From positions 482,300 to 546,299 of the forward strand of contig SVDZ01000001.1 in NCBI GenBank assembly GCA_015057625.1: 64,000 nt of DNA. Direction: 5' to 3'. This DNA is from Lachnospiraceae bacterium. GTDB lineage: Bacteria; Bacillota; Clostridia; Lachnospirales; Lachnospiraceae. Below, in pieces: positions 26,219 to 36,231 of the stretch. Under the pieces are notes generated by a model, which had not been told where the DNA came from, searched no databases, and worked only from the letters and a program-made list of their open reading frames with translations. Each line of letters begins with the position of its first letter. The first letter of the stretch is position 1. The position numbers were made by a program, and so were the translations under genes.

Positions 26219-26797
26219 GTGAAGGTTTTGACTGTAGAAGAAAAAATGGAACATTTTAAAAATGTTTCCCTCGAAGATGCATCCAAAAAGAGTAATGAAC
26301 TACTTACAAATTACAAACATGATTTAGATGAACAATTCGAAAAACATAAAAAACAGTATACTGAGACATCAAAAATAATTGAGGATACTAAAATCTCAGA
26401 AGCAAAATTAGAGGCAAAGAGAGCTTTGGCAAAAGCTCAGGCAGAAATTAAGCGTGAGGTTTCTAATCATCATAATGAGATTAAGAACTATATCTTTTCA
26501 GAAGTTAACAAAAAAATTGATGCTTATAAACAAACAGCTGCTTACAAGGAAGCTCTTATCTCGCATATCAAATCTGTGAAGGAGCAGTTTGAAGGTGAGG
26601 ATATCCTCTTCCTTATTGATAAATCAGATGAAAATCTTTTAAGTTCATTAAAAGATCAAGTCAAAAATATTGAAATATCCAATACACCTTTTGTTGGTGG
26701 TATTAAGGCTATGATTGAAGCAAGAAATATTCTTGTTGACTACTCATTCAAAACAAAGTTGTCTGAAGAGCAGGATAATTTTACTATTTCCCTTTAG
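26219..26797 (+). CDS. ntpE: V/A-type ATPase subunit E
   Basis: Up to 192 residues. The N-terminal half is a long charged coiled coil and the C-terminal half is a compact alpha/beta domain, as in subunit E peripheral stalks. The start is uncertain: no ATG lies near the ribosome binding site. GTG at 26219 is only about 1 nt after GAAAGGG; TTG at 26228 has that site at 10 nt and may be the true start; ATG at 26246 would shorten it by nine residues. It ends 9 nt before subunit A. Confidence 0.88.
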   Translation: MKVLTVEEKMEHFKNVSLEDASKKSNELLTNYKHDLDEQFEKHKKQYTETSKIIEDTKISEAKLEAKRALAKAQAEIKREVSNHHNEIKNYIFSEVNKKIDAYKQTAAYKEALISHIKSVKEQFEGEDILFLIDKSDENLLSSLKDQVKNIEISNTPFVGGIKAMIEARNILVDYSFKTKLSEEQDNFTISL

Positions 26798-26806
26798 GAG
26801 GCAATT

Positions 26807-28573
26807 ATGGAAAAAGCATCTAAAATATATGGCATAAACGGACCTGTAGTTTACATCAAAGGTAAAACAGATTTCCAGATGGGCGAGATGGTTTATGTAA
26901 GCGAAGAAAGACTGGTCGGTGAGGTTATCGGTCTTACAGCTGAAATGACCACAATACAGGTTTACGAAGAGACAAGTGGTCTTAAGCCCGGTGAATTGGT
27001 TTATGGTACCGGAAGTGCAATTTTCGTTACATTAGCACCTGGTATTTTAAATAATATTTTCGACGGAATTGAGAGACCACTTAGTGAAATTAAAAAAGAG
27101 TCAGGCGCTTTTATCAAGAGAGGTGTGTCTGTTGATTCTCTCGATGTTAACAAATTATGGGACACTCACATTACCATCAAAGAAGGCGACTACATTAACG
27201 GCGGAACTATCATTGCGGAAGTTCAGGAAACAAGAGCTATTGTACACAAATCAATGATTCCACCTACTCTTTCAGGAACTGTAGTCAGCGTTATGAAAGA
27301 TGGCAGATATACAATAAATGACACAATCGCAGTATTGAGAAAGGACGACGGAACAGAGGTAGAGCTTACACTCACACAGAAATGGCCTATCAGAACACCT
27401 AGACCTATCGCTAAACGTTATCCATCTTCTATTCCACTTATCACAGGACAGAGAATTCTCGATACTCTCTTCCCTATAGCAAAAGGCGGTACTGCTGCAA
27501 TTCCAGGTGGTTTCGGTACAGGTAAAACAATGAGTCAGCATCAGATAGCAAAATGGTCTGACGCAGACATTATTATATACATCGGTTGTGGCGAGCGTGG
27601 AAATGAGATGACTCAGGTTCTTGAAGAGTTCTCAGAACTTATTGATCCTCGTTCAGGAAATCCACTTATGGACAGAACTACGCTTATTGCAAATACATCA
27701 AACATGCCTGTTGCAGCTCGTGAAGCCAGCATTTACACAGGTATAACACTTGCTGAATATTATAGAGACATGGGTTATCATGTTGCAATTATGGCAGACT
27801 CAACATCAAGATGGGCAGAGGCCTTAAGAGAATTGTCAGGTCGTCTCGAGGAGATGCCTGCAGAAGAAGGTTTCCCTGCATACCTTGCCAGCAGACTTTC
27901 TGCTTTTTATGAGAGAGCAGGTTACATGGAAAATCTCAACGGTACTGAAGGTTCAGTTTCTATTATCGGTGCCGTTTCACCACAGGGTGGTGATTTCTCA
28001 GAGCCTGTTACACAGAATACAAAGAGATTTGTACGCTGCTTCTGGGGACTTGATAAATCCCTTGCTTACGCAAGACATTATCCTGCTATTCACTGGCTTA
28101 CAAGTTACAGCGAATACATGAATGATTTATCAAGCTGGTACAACACAAATGTTGATATTGATTTTGTGGACTGCAGAAATAAAATTCTTGCAATATTGAA
28201 CAAAGAAAGTGAACTTATGGAAATCGTTAAGCTTATTGGTAGCGACGTTTTACCTGATGACCAGAAGCTCACTTTGGAAATTGCACGTATTATCAGACTT
28301 GGTTTCCTTCAGCAGAATGCTTTCCATCCGGAAGACACCTGCGTTCCTTTGGAAAAACAGCTTAAGATGATGCGTACAATCCTCTATTTGAATGACAGAT
28401 GTTCTGATATCATTTCACTCGGTATTCCGGTATCAGTACTGAAAGAACAGAATTTATTCGAAAAAATAATCTCTATCAAATATGATGTTGCAAACAATGA
28501 ACTGGAAAAATTCGATAATTACAAACGTCTTATCGATGAATTCCATGCCACAATTATGGCTAAACATGCATAA
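26807..28573 (+). CDS. ntpA: V/A-type ATPase catalytic subunit A
   Basis: A 588-residue catalytic subunit of normal length. It has an N-terminal beta-barrel ([10 protein letters not shown]), the family-specific non-homologous insert (about 110-200), a P-loop GGFGTGKT with K240, [12 protein letters not shown], and the Walker B-like [13 protein letters not shown]. It hydrolyses or makes ATP at the A/B interface. GGAGG precedes the ATG. Confidence 0.98.
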   Translation: MEKASKIYGINGPVVYIKGKTDFQMGEMVYVSEERLVGEVIGLTAEMTTIQVYEETSGLKPGELVYGTGSAIFVTLAPGILNNIFDGIERPLSEIKKESGAFIKRGVSVDSLDVNKLWDTHITIKEGDYINGGTIIAEVQETRAIVHKSMIPPTLSGTVVSVMKDGRYTINDTIAVLRKDDGTEVELTLTQKWPIRTPRPIAKRYPSSIPLITGQRILDTLFPIAKGGTAAIPGGFGTGKTMSQHQIAKWSDADIIIYIGCGERGNEMTQVLEEFSELIDPRSGNPLMDRTTLIANTSNMPVAAREASIYTGITLAEYYRDMGYHVAIMADSTSRWAEALRELSGRLEEMPAEEGFPAYLASRLSAFYERAGYMENLNGTEGSVSIIGAVSPQGGDFSEPVTQNTKRFVRCFWGLDKSLAYARHYPAIHWLTSYSEYMNDLSSWYNTNVDIDFVDCRNKILAILNKESELMEIVKLIGSDVLPDDQKLTLEIARIIRLGFLQQNAFHPEDTCVPLEKQLKMMRTILYLNDRCSDIISLGIPVSVLKEQNLFEKIISIKYDVANNELEKFDNYKRLIDEFHATIMAKHA

Positions 28574-28585
28574 GGAGGTACCTAA

Positions 28586-30022
28586 ATGGCTATTGAATAT
28601 TTAGGTTTAAGCGAAATAAACGGTCCTCTTGTTGCACTCGAAGGTGTACAGGATGCGGCCTATGATGAAATCGTTGAATTTTCCATCAATGATGGTGCAG
28701 ATAAAAAAATCGGTAGAATTATTGAAATCTACGGTGACAAAGCTGTAATACAGGTTTTTGAAGGTTCCGAGGGAATGTCTCTCACAAACACTCACACAAA
28801 ACTTACAGGTCACCCAATGGAAGTGGCTCTTTCCACTGATATTCTCGGTCGTACCTTCAACGGTATCGGCATTCCAATCGATGGACTCGGTCCTATCGAT
28901 GCCGAGGAGAGACGAGATGTCAACGGTATGCCACTTAACCCGGTTTCAAGAGAATACCCAAGAAACTACATCAGAACAGGTATTTCAGCAATTGACTGTC
29001 TTACCACTTTGATCAGAGGACAGAAGCTTCCTATCTTTTCAGGAAACGGCCTTCCACATGATCAGCTTGCAGCTCAGATTGTAAATCAGTCTTCTCTTGG
29101 AGATGATACAGATGAAGAATTCGCTGTTGTATTTGCTGCTATGGGTGTTAAGCATGACGTTGCAGAATATTTCCAGAAAACATTTGAGGAGTCAGGTGCT
29201 TCAGAACACGTAGTAATGTTCCTTAACATGGCAAACGATCCGGTTGTTGAGAGACTTATTACACCAAAGGTTGCCCTTACAGTTGCTGAGTATCTTGCAT
29301 ATGAAAAGGGAATGCATATTCTTGTAGTTCTCACAGATATGACCACATACGCTGAAGCGATGCGTGAGGTTTCCTCATCAAAAGGTGAGATTCCTTCAAG
29401 AAAAGGTTATCCCGGATATCTTTACTCTGAACTTGCAACTCTTTATGAGCGTGCCGGAATTGTTGAAGGTGCAAGCGGTTCAGTTACACAGATTCCAATC
29501 CTGACAATGCCAAATGATGATATCACTCATCCTATCCCTGACCTTACCGGTTACATTACCGAAGGACAGATTGTATTGGACAGATCTCTTAACGGACAAT
29601 CACTTTATCCACCAATCAATGTTCTTCCTTCACTTTCACGACTTATGAAGGACGGTATCGGTGAAGGCTACACAAGAGAGGATCATCAGGATGTTGCAAA
29701 CCAGCTCTTTTCATCTTACGCAAAAGTGGGTGATGCAAGAGCATTGGCTTCAGTTATCGGCGAAGATGAGTTATCACCAACCGACAAGAAATACCTTGAA
29801 TTTGGTAGAGCATTTGAATCAGAGTTTGTTGGTCAGGGACCAAAAGTTAACCGTACAATCACTCAGACTCTTGATCTTGGATGGAAACTTTTACATCTTC
29901 TTCCAAAAGAAGAACTTGATAGAATTGATACTAAAATTATGGACAAATACTACGATATTACCGGTGGCGATATTCCAACTGACAATAACACTGATGAAGA
30001 TGCTACTGAGGATGCAGAATAA
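28586..30022 (+). CDS. ntpB: V/A-type ATPase regulatory subunit B
   Basis: A 478-residue non-catalytic nucleotide-binding subunit. It shows the beta-barrel start [10 protein letters not shown], the degenerate P-loop region [15 protein letters not shown] in place of a GKT P-loop, [14 protein letters not shown] and [11 protein letters not shown]. The C-terminal 15 residues are an acidic tail ([13 protein letters not shown]). It starts 12 nt after subunit A with its own AGGAGGT site. Confidence 0.98.
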   Translation: MAIEYLGLSEINGPLVALEGVQDAAYDEIVEFSINDGADKKIGRIIEIYGDKAVIQVFEGSEGMSLTNTHTKLTGHPMEVALSTDILGRTFNGIGIPIDGLGPIDAEERRDVNGMPLNPVSREYPRNYIRTGISAIDCLTTLIRGQKLPIFSGNGLPHDQLAAQIVNQSSLGDDTDEEFAVVFAAMGVKHDVAEYFQKTFEESGASEHVVMFLNMANDPVVERLITPKVALTVAEYLAYEKGMHILVVLTDMTTYAEAMREVSSSKGEIPSRKGYPGYLYSELATLYERAGIVEGASGSVTQIPILTMPNDDITHPIPDLTGYITEGQIVLDRSLNGQSLYPPINVLPSLSRLMKDGIGEGYTREDHQDVANQLFSSYAKVGDARALASVIGEDELSPTDKKYLEFGRAFESEFVGQGPKVNRTITQTLDLGWKLLHLLPKEELDRIDTKIMDKYYDITGGDIPTDNNTDEDATEDAE

Positions 30023-30060
30023 ATTTGTCGATTACTATATTTGAAACGGAGGTTTAAAGA

Positions 30061-30675
30061 ATGGATATAAAGGCAGCACCTACCAAGGGAAACCTGATTG
30101 CGGCAAAGAATTCTCTTGCACTTGCAAAACAGGGTTTCGAGCTGATGGATAAAAAAAGAAATATTCTTGTCCGTGAAATAATGGATCTTAATCAGCGCGC
30201 CAAGGATATTCAAAAAGAAATTGATAAAACCTTCACTGAAGCATACAAAGCTTTGGAAAAAGCCAACATAGACTTGGGAATTCAGAATGTTGAAGTCTTT
30301 GCATTTAATGTTCCTTTGATTGATGATATCAACATCAAAAGCCGTAGTATTATGGGAACTGAGATTCCTTTGGTAACTCACAATGATGCGATTCACAATC
30401 CCGTATATTCCTTCTATGGTACAACCGAGTCCTTAGACCACGCGAAACAGTGTTTTGAAAATGTTGCTAACCTTACAGTCAGACTTGCAATGATTGAAAA
30501 CTCTGCCTATCGCTTGGCTTACAATATCAGAAAAACACAGAAGCGTGCCAACGCTCTCAGGAATATTACAATTCCTACATATGAAGAGTTAGTAATTAAT
30601 CTCACAAATGCTCTCGAAGAAAAAGAACGTGAAGAATTTACAAGGCTTAAAGTTATAAAGAAACGAAATGTATAA
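30061..30675 (+). CDS. ntpD: V/A-type ATPase central-shaft subunit D
   Basis: A 204-residue protein: N-terminal helix with PTKGNLIAAKNSLALAKQGFELMDKKRNIL, the family signature, a middle beta-hairpin and a long C-terminal helix (ENSAYRLAYNIRKTQKRANALRNI). It rotates inside the A3B3 head. It is the last gene of the nine-gene operon and is followed by a strong terminator. Confidence 0.96.
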   Translation: MDIKAAPTKGNLIAAKNSLALAKQGFELMDKKRNILVREIMDLNQRAKDIQKEIDKTFTEAYKALEKANIDLGIQNVEVFAFNVPLIDDINIKSRSIMGTEIPLVTHNDAIHNPVYSFYGTTESLDHAKQCFENVANLTVRLAMIENSAYRLAYNIRKTQKRANALRNITIPTYEELVINLTNALEEKEREEFTRLKVIKKRNV

Positions 30676-30686
30676 AAAATCCATTG

Positions 30687-30727
30687 TAAAAAAGGAAATG
30701 ACTATCATATGTGTCATTTCCTTTTTT
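30687..30727. terminator. Bidirectional terminator after the V-ATPase operon
   Basis: A perfect AAAAAGGAAATGAC/GTCATTTCCTTTTT stem with a 9-11 nt loop, serving both the ATPase operon and the convergent ABC cassette. Confidence 0.92.
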
Positions 30728-30730
30728 ATT

Positions 30731-31360
30731 CTATAAATTATACTCTCTAAAATTCTTATTTAATATATTTCCTATTCCCATAAGAAATATTGCTATAATA
30801 ACAAATAATATATATTTTGAAAACAGCTGGTTGTCTGTCATTCCATCATATTCATAAAATGATATTTTGCTAAATGTAGGATTTAGTTCTGTAATGGTTG
30901 CTATCAAATATAAAAATGAAGGTATCAGTGCAAGGGAAATACTCCTAAATAGATAGCTGAAAAAATATGCAGCTGCAACAAATACAAATGACATAATTAT
31001 AATATGTAACCATTCTAATATATACTTTTTATTAATACTGCTATACCATACAAAAAATATTGTATTTGTAGCAATGTACACAACATATAATTTTAATACT
31101 TCACTTAATTTGCTTCTATTCTTTATATAATAATTCTCATTTCCTTTTACATCTATATACTTGGTCAAATGAAGATATATCCACAATGATGCTAAAAACG
31201 GTGTGAACATTTGAGTAGTCATATACACACTCTGATCAACATTGTACTCTGATCCATTTAATTTTACACCTAATACTATTAAAGGAATAACTACATCATT
31301 AATTATAAATGGAATAAAAAATGCGCTACCCATTGATTTAATTATTATTTTGATATCCAT
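30731..31360 (-). CDS. ABC-2-type membrane subunit, small
   Basis: A 209-residue protein with about six membrane segments and short loops, typical of a permease subunit of ABC-2/bacteriocin-type transporters; no family motif is clear. Its ATG lies 16 nt inside the end of the ATP-binding gene, preceded by GGAGG, so translation is coupled. It probably partners the ATPase at 31345-32190, together with or instead of the large permease at 32230. Confidence 0.65.
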   Translation of the reverse strand: MDIKIIIKSMGSAFFIPFIINDVVIPLIVLGVKLNGSEYNVDQSVYMTTQMFTPFLASLWIYLHLTKYIDVKGNENYYIKNRSKLSEVLKLYVVYIATNTIFFVWYSSINKKYILEWLHIIIMSFVFVAAAYFFSYLFRSISLALIPSFLYLIATITELNPTFSKISFYEYDGMTDNQLFSKYILFVIIAIFLMGIGNILNKNFREYNL

Positions 31361-32190
31361 AAATATCCATCCTCCACAGTTGCGTCAACAAGTACTCCCT
31401 GTTGTATTGGTTTATCAGACATCACTCTTATTTTTCTCTCGGAAACATTTTGGGATATCTTAATGAGAATAACTTCATTTTTAATCATTTCATAAACTTC
31501 TTCAGTTAGTTCATATATTTTTCCATCTGCTTTTCTAGCAAGTTCAATAGGTGTATAGACTCCAAGAACATTTCCATCTTTCATAACTATAATTTTATCA
31601 CTTAAATATTCTATATCCGTAACAAGATGTGTAGATATAATTGTAATATTCTTATTCTTTTTATTTTCTGCGATAATATTTTGAAATCTTATTCTTTCTT
31701 TTGGATCTAACCCTGTTGTTGGCTCATCATACATTATTAAATTAGGATTTCCAAGCATAGTCTGCGCAATTCCTAATCTTCGCATCATTCCACCTGATAG
31801 TGAGGAAACCTTTTCCTTCCTTTTATCAGATAAATTAACACTTTCTAATACTCTATCAATTTCCTTCAATTCATCTTCCTTATCAATATCTTTCATGGCA
31901 CAAAAATATTTAAGAAATTCAACAACTCTCAACTCTCCAAGCCCATCAAATGATTGTGGTAAGTATCCAATTTTGTCCCGAAAGTTCTTATCTATCATAC
32001 CATTATCACATTTCCATTGAATTAATCCTCTGTAATCATTATACAGTCCTGCAACACATCTCATAAAAGTTGTTTTTCCAGCTCCATTTTCACCTAACAA
32101 ACCATATACACCATCTTCTAGTTCAATATTTATAGAATGTAGTATCTCTTTCTTTTTAAAACCTTTGCATAAATTATTAATAGTCAGCAT
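31345..32190 (-). CDS. ABC transporter ATP-binding protein
   Basis: A 281-residue ABC ATPase with Walker A GLLGENGAGKTTFM (about 31-44), signature LSGGMMRRLGIAQ, Walker B LIMYDEPTTGLDP and H-loop ISTHLV. The C-terminal extension (about 215-281) is beta-rich. The short GLLGENGAGKTT style and gene context resemble the BcrA/NatA group of ABC-2 exporters, often tied to peptide export or self-protection. It lies between two permease-like genes and downstream of a small secreted protein. The substrate is not evident. Confidence 0.92.
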   Translation of the reverse strand: MLTINNLCKGFKKKEILHSINIELEDGVYGLLGENGAGKTTFMRCVAGLYNDYRGLIQWKCDNGMIDKNFRDKIGYLPQSFDGLGELRVVEFLKYFCAMKDIDKEDELKEIDRVLESVNLSDKRKEKVSSLSGGMMRRLGIAQTMLGNPNLIMYDEPTTGLDPKERIRFQNIIAENKKNKNITIISTHLVTDIEYLSDKIIVMKDGNVLGVYTPIELARKADGKIYELTEEVYEMIKNEVILIKISQNVSERKIRVMSDKPIQQGVLVDATVEDGYLWISK

Positions 32191-32229
32191 TTACTCAATT
32201 CCTTCTTTATTTCTTTAATTATATGTATA

Positions 32230-33891
32230 TCAATTTAATGACAAATAAAATGGAGGTTCACTTTGTATAAAAATTTGATTCTTACCATATGCCCATCCTT
32301 GGTCTATAGATAGCGCATTGTCAAAAAATAACATTGTATCCTTAACATCATCTTTTTCCAATTCCGGTATGGAAATCTCAAATACCTCTTTCCAACACTC
32401 TTCTTCTGACATTTTTCCATCATGGACTATGAAATTATCCAAATACGGATAAACTAAAGTATTTCCATTTCCCAACTCTTTCTTCTTATAAAAACCTTTT
32501 AACAATGTGAATCCGTCACATTTTCCTTTAAACTCTCCATTATCTAACTCTAAGTTAGATATATATCTCTCTGGATGATCAATCTTGACATTAAATTCAG
32601 TTTCTTCATTTACAAAATTGTAATATATATACCCATATGTATTATCGATTACAGGAATGTAACCTGCTCTTGGATAGTAAAGGTAATATCCGGGAAGAAA
32701 ACAACATTGATAATTTGCGTAATAAGTCATATTGTTACCCGCATAATCTACTATAATTTTACTGATATTATTCTTAGAAGAATTTTTAATATTTAAATAA
32801 TTTCCCTTTTGACTAAATTTCAATTTGTTTCCATTTTGATCTTTAACGCTATGTACTTTATAATCTTTATACAATGTCATCTTATACTCATCTAATGATT
32901 TTGATACATCCATACTTACTTTTGCGCGTAAATTTATATTCAATGACATATTCATATCATATTTTGTTATTTCAAAGCCACCATCTTCTTTCAAATTACT
33001 ATTATTTCCAATGTTCATCCACTCTGGATCGCCGCCATAATATATATCCATTCCATAATTCATTCTGGCTATTGGTAAATGAAATGCTATTAGCATAATT
33101 AATGATAAACATATCATGATAACATGTATTTTTTTTATTTTTCTGGTTATACAAATAAAAAACAAAAACAAGAACATCCAAAAGAAAATTATAAAAAATC
33201 TATCCGGTAACAAAGACTCTCCGAATGCTGCCTCTGGTAAATAATCTATATTAAATCTTGGAACAATATAAAAATGTGAAATTATTTGAAATGCTACTCT
33301 TCCAGGCTTCCAGCTGTTTAAACTGCTCTCCATAATAAGAGACGCTATTTTGGTTGCAAATGGACAAGTTGCTAAAATAAAAACTGTCATTATTACATAA
33401 GAAACAATTCGTTTCTTTATTATCGATAAGGTTATTCCAATTACTATAGCCAATTCCATTACAAGAAAACTATTCAAAAAAATATTTTTTACAATATGCG
33501 ATATATACTCTCTATTCGGGTCAGAGACTTTGTAAAACAAAAATTCATTTATTACAATAATTAGCATAAAAACAGAAATAATAATCGCAAATGTTGTCAT
33601 TACTAGAAATGATGCTATGTAATTTTTTCTTTTTTTACCTTTCAAGGTTATCAAAAAAGTTTCTGCAACACCATTGTTATACATTTTTTTCATATATTCA
33701 AATGTAACTAACATAAACATAATAAACAAGTATATTGATAGCGTCATAGCATTCCCGAGTGGAACCGTAATTATTTTACTACCATATACACTAAGGGTTT
33801 GCCAAATAACAAAAAATGTCGACATAATAATTGAAAATAATAATATTTTTGACCTATATAATAAGGTAAATGCATTTATATAAATTCTCAT
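32230..33891 (-). CDS. ABC-2-type permease with M1-like extracellular domain, no zinc site
   Basis: The ATG at 33891 is preferred, giving 553 residues; a longer frame to 33963 would run through a hairpin that looks like the previous gene's terminator. Seven membrane segments occur up to about residue 285. The rest is extracytoplasmic and resembles the N-terminal beta-domain of M1 aminopeptidases found fused to ABC-2 permeases: YKVHSVKDQNGNKLKFSQ, IIVDYAGN, YYLYYPRAGYIPV and FNVKIDHPERY. The HExxH zinc domain that normally follows is absent, since the protein ends soon after. It may bind a peptide without cutting it. Probably co-transcribed with the ATPase gene 39 nt downstream. Confidence 0.65.
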   Translation of the reverse strand: MRIYINAFTLLYRSKILLFSIIMSTFFVIWQTLSVYGSKIITVPLGNAMTLSIYLFIMFMLVTFEYMKKMYNNGVAETFLITLKGKKRKNYIASFLVMTTFAIIISVFMLIIVINEFLFYKVSDPNREYISHIVKNIFLNSFLVMELAIVIGITLSIIKKRIVSYVIMTVFILATCPFATKIASLIMESSLNSWKPGRVAFQIISHFYIVPRFNIDYLPEAAFGESLLPDRFFIIFFWMFLFLFFICITRKIKKIHVIMICLSLIMLIAFHLPIARMNYGMDIYYGGDPEWMNIGNNSNLKEDGGFEITKYDMNMSLNINLRAKVSMDVSKSLDEYKMTLYKDYKVHSVKDQNGNKLKFSQKGNYLNIKNSSKNNISKIIVDYAGNNMTYYANYQCCFLPGYYLYYPRAGYIPVIDNTYGYIYYNFVNEETEFNVKIDHPERYISNLELDNGEFKGKCDGFTLLKGFYKKKELGNGNTLVYPYLDNFIVHDGKMSEEECWKEVFEISIPELEKDDVKDTMLFFDNALSIDQGWAYGKNQIFIQSEPPFYLSLN

Positions 33892-33916
33892 AATAATTTG
33901 TACCTTTTTCTCATTA

Positions 33917-33950
33917 AAATAACATGGATTATAAATAATCCATGTTATTT
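33917..33950. terminator. Hairpin between the small secreted gene and the permease
   Basis: A perfect 14-bp stem AAATAACATGGATT/AATCCATGTTATTT with a 6-nt loop. T content in the stem ends supports a terminator or attenuator that would make the first gene more abundant than the transporter. Confidence 0.6.
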
Positions 33951-33985
33951 TATATTTTATCATAACTATATCAAGCTTAATTATG

Positions 33986-34393
33986 TTACTGTATTACATA
34001 AAAAATTCCTAAAGCATGACCACCTAATCCATTATCCCCTTCACCATATGGATTAAGCTGCAATCTTTGATCACATTTATTATAAATATACCCTGTCTGA
34101 ATAGGCACTGTTGTTCCTGGATTAAAACGAGGCCAGTTTTTTACAGGCTTTTGATAATGCCACTGCCCATCACTACCTCTATATTCTAATACCCATGCAA
34201 CTTTCTTTAAACTAGTACTATAAACCTCTCCCGCACCAGAACTCTGAATACATTTTTTATAATCTGAATTTGCCCATGGCATATCTTTTTTAAGTTTAAA
34301 TCTAACTTCTGCATTACTTGTATTTGATAATCCAACAACAGATAATCCTAAAATCATGCTAAAAACAGCTATTGAACCAATAATTTTTTTCAT
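33986..34393 (-). CDS. Small secreted two-cysteine protein linked to an ABC cassette
   Basis: The ATG at 34393 has TTAGGAG upstream and opens a signal peptide (MKKIIGSIAVFSMILG..., cleavage near SNA-EV at 28/29), giving 135 residues. An ATG 42 nt upstream lacks a good site. The mature part (about 107 residues) is basic and aromatic, with C48 and C107 likely forming a disulfide, and a Gly-rich end GEGDNGLGGHALG. I do not recognise the family. It is the first gene before a hairpin and an ABC-2 transporter set, a layout seen for secreted antimicrobial peptides with self-protection pumps. That role is only a hypothesis; a lysozyme-inhibitor-like or adhesive protein is also possible. Confidence 0.7.
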   Translation of the reverse strand: MKKIIGSIAVFSMILGLSVVGLSNTSNAEVRFKLKKDMPWANSDYKKCIQSSGAGEVYSTSLKKVAWVLEYRGSDGQWHYQKPVKNWPRFNPGTTVPIQTGYIYNKCDQRLQLNPYGEGDNGLGGHALGIFYVIQ

Positions 34394-34507
34394 AGTTTTT
34401 TCTCCTAACTCTATATGAATATTCATTGGATACAATACATCAATATTTAATTATTATATTTGGAATATTAATTGAGCATTGTAAAACCCGCGAGCCCAAC
34501 TTTAATT

Positions 34508-34528
34508 ATTATATATATATATATATTG
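34508..34528. repeat. AT dinucleotide run
   Basis: About ten alternating A/T dinucleotides in the gap between the divergent secreted-protein gene and the carboxypeptidase gene. It is a possible slippage or melting site near their promoters. Confidence 0.7.
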
Positions 34529-34730
34529 TCAACCTTTTTCTATATTTTTTCATTCCTTTATAAACCATTTATGAATTAAAACAATATGTGATAAAATACT
34601 TGATTTTTGTTACTAAAGAAGTTAAAATTGATTCATGCCATATGTGTCATTTGTTCAATTATATGATGACACTCGCATTAATGATACAGATAAACGAAGA
34701 CTAAAAAGTCTTCTATATACGGAGGAATTC

Positions 34731-36173
34731 ATGAAAAAATTTACTGCACTGCTGCTAAGTGCCGCTTTATTTGTTTGCTCATTTAGCGCTACAGTTATTG
34801 ATATAGATACTAATGTTTACGCCGGAGACACTAAGGAAACTCCTTCTAAGGACTGGCCATCAGCTCCGGATTTATTTGGTACCAGTGCCTGCCTTATCGA
34901 AGCATCTACAGGTACCGTTCTTTATGATAAAAAATGTCACCAAAAGATGTACCCTGCCAGCATCACTAAGATTATGACTGCTCTTCTCACCATAGAAAAC
35001 AGCAACTTAGGTGATATGGTTACATTTTCACAAAGCGCCATTGATTCTCTGGAATATGATGCTGCAAATGTGGGAATGGTTCCCGGAGAGGAGATGTCTG
35101 TTGAAGATTGTCTTTATGCACTTATGCTTCACAGTGCCAACGAAGTAGCTACCGCACTTGGTGAGCACGTCAGCGGATCCACGGAAAAATTTGCTGAACT
35201 TATGAACGAAAGAGCTAAAGAAGCCGGTGCACTTGGTACTCATTTTGCAAATGCAAACGGTCTTCATGATGAGAACCACTATATTACTGCCTACGATATG
35301 GCTATGATTACAAAAGCAGCCATTGCAAATCCGGTTTTTTTAACTATTTCCGGAACTAATAACTACACTCTCAGTAAAACAAATAAAAAAGATGCCTTTA
35401 CAGTATATAACAGACATAAGATGCTATATCCGACAAGCCCTTACTACTATGAAGGAATTTTAGGTGGAAAAACCGGTTATACTTCTCAGTCCGGTACTAC
35501 ACTTGTTACTTATGCCAGAAGAAACGGCATGACACTTATCTCTGTAGTTCTCAATTCAAACGGATACAACGTTTATAATGACACAAAATTATTGATGGAC
35601 TACGGCTTTGATAATTTTAATTTGGTAAATATATCTGAGAATGATTCAAAGTTCAATTTCGAATCTTCACACGATTTTACTGATAAACTTGATTCACCAT
35701 TTGGCTTTGCTTCAGACAAAACACTTACACTTTCAACTGATAGCTGTGTAGTTCTTCCAAAGGACAAAAAGTTCTCAGACACTACATCATCTTTTGAATT
35801 TACCGTTGATAAAGATGCACCATCGAAAGCAGTTGGAACATATTCTTATTTCTTTAAAGGCGTAAAAGTTGGAAGCGCTCCTCTTCTTTACAGTGAGATG
35901 ACCACAACCGCACCTGTTGAAAAAGATAGTGCTACTTCTGTTAGCGATGAAGAAAAGACAAAAGATTCAAAATCAGTTGATACTAATAAAAAAGACAAAA
36001 AAAATGAAAAAAAATCTAAGAAACATTTTAAAATCAGCAAGAAATTTATTACTGTTACTTCAATAATTATCATTCTTTTAATAATCGTTATTGTGGTGGT
36101 TTCCATTATTCGAAAGAAACTTCGCGAGCTTAACGAAATCAGAGAGAGAAAGAGACACAGACACAGATACTAA
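34731..36173 (+). CDS. Serine-type D-Ala-D-Ala carboxypeptidase (peptidase S11)
   Basis: The ATG at 34731 has CGGAGGAATTC just before it and opens a signal peptide, giving 480 residues; an upstream in-frame extension lacks a ribosome site. All three penicillin-binding motifs are present: S77-I-T-K, S135-A-N and K247-T-G. It trims the terminal D-alanine of peptidoglycan stem peptides outside the membrane. The usual S11 C-terminal beta domain (about 300-400) is followed by a Lys/Ser/Asp-rich linker, one membrane helix (about 445-465) and a basic Arg/His-rich tail, so it is anchored by its C-terminus. This differs from the amphipathic-helix anchor of DacA. The product resembles DacF-type proteins. 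Confidence 0.93.
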   Translation: MKKFTALLLSAALFVCSFSATVIDIDTNVYAGDTKETPSKDWPSAPDLFGTSACLIEASTGTVLYDKKCHQKMYPASITKIMTALLTIENSNLGDMVTFSQSAIDSLEYDAANVGMVPGEEMSVEDCLYALMLHSANEVATALGEHVSGSTEKFAELMNERAKEAGALGTHFANANGLHDENHYITAYDMAMITKAAIANPVFLTISGTNNYTLSKTNKKDAFTVYNRHKMLYPTSPYYYEGILGGKTGYTSQSGTTLVTYARRNGMTLISVVLNSNGYNVYNDTKLLMDYGFDNFNLVNISENDSKFNFESSHDFTDKLDSPFGFASDKTLTLSTDSCVVLPKDKKFSDTTSSFEFTVDKDAPSKAVGTYSYFFKGVKVGSAPLLYSEMTTTAPVEKDSATSVSDEEKTKDSKSVDTNKKDKKNEKKSKKHFKISKKFITVTSIIIILLIIVIVVVSIIRKKLRELNEIRERKRHRHRY

Positions 36174-36231
36174 TATTTCAGATTAATTTAACTATATATT
36201 TTTACTAAATTTATTATATGGAGGTAATACT

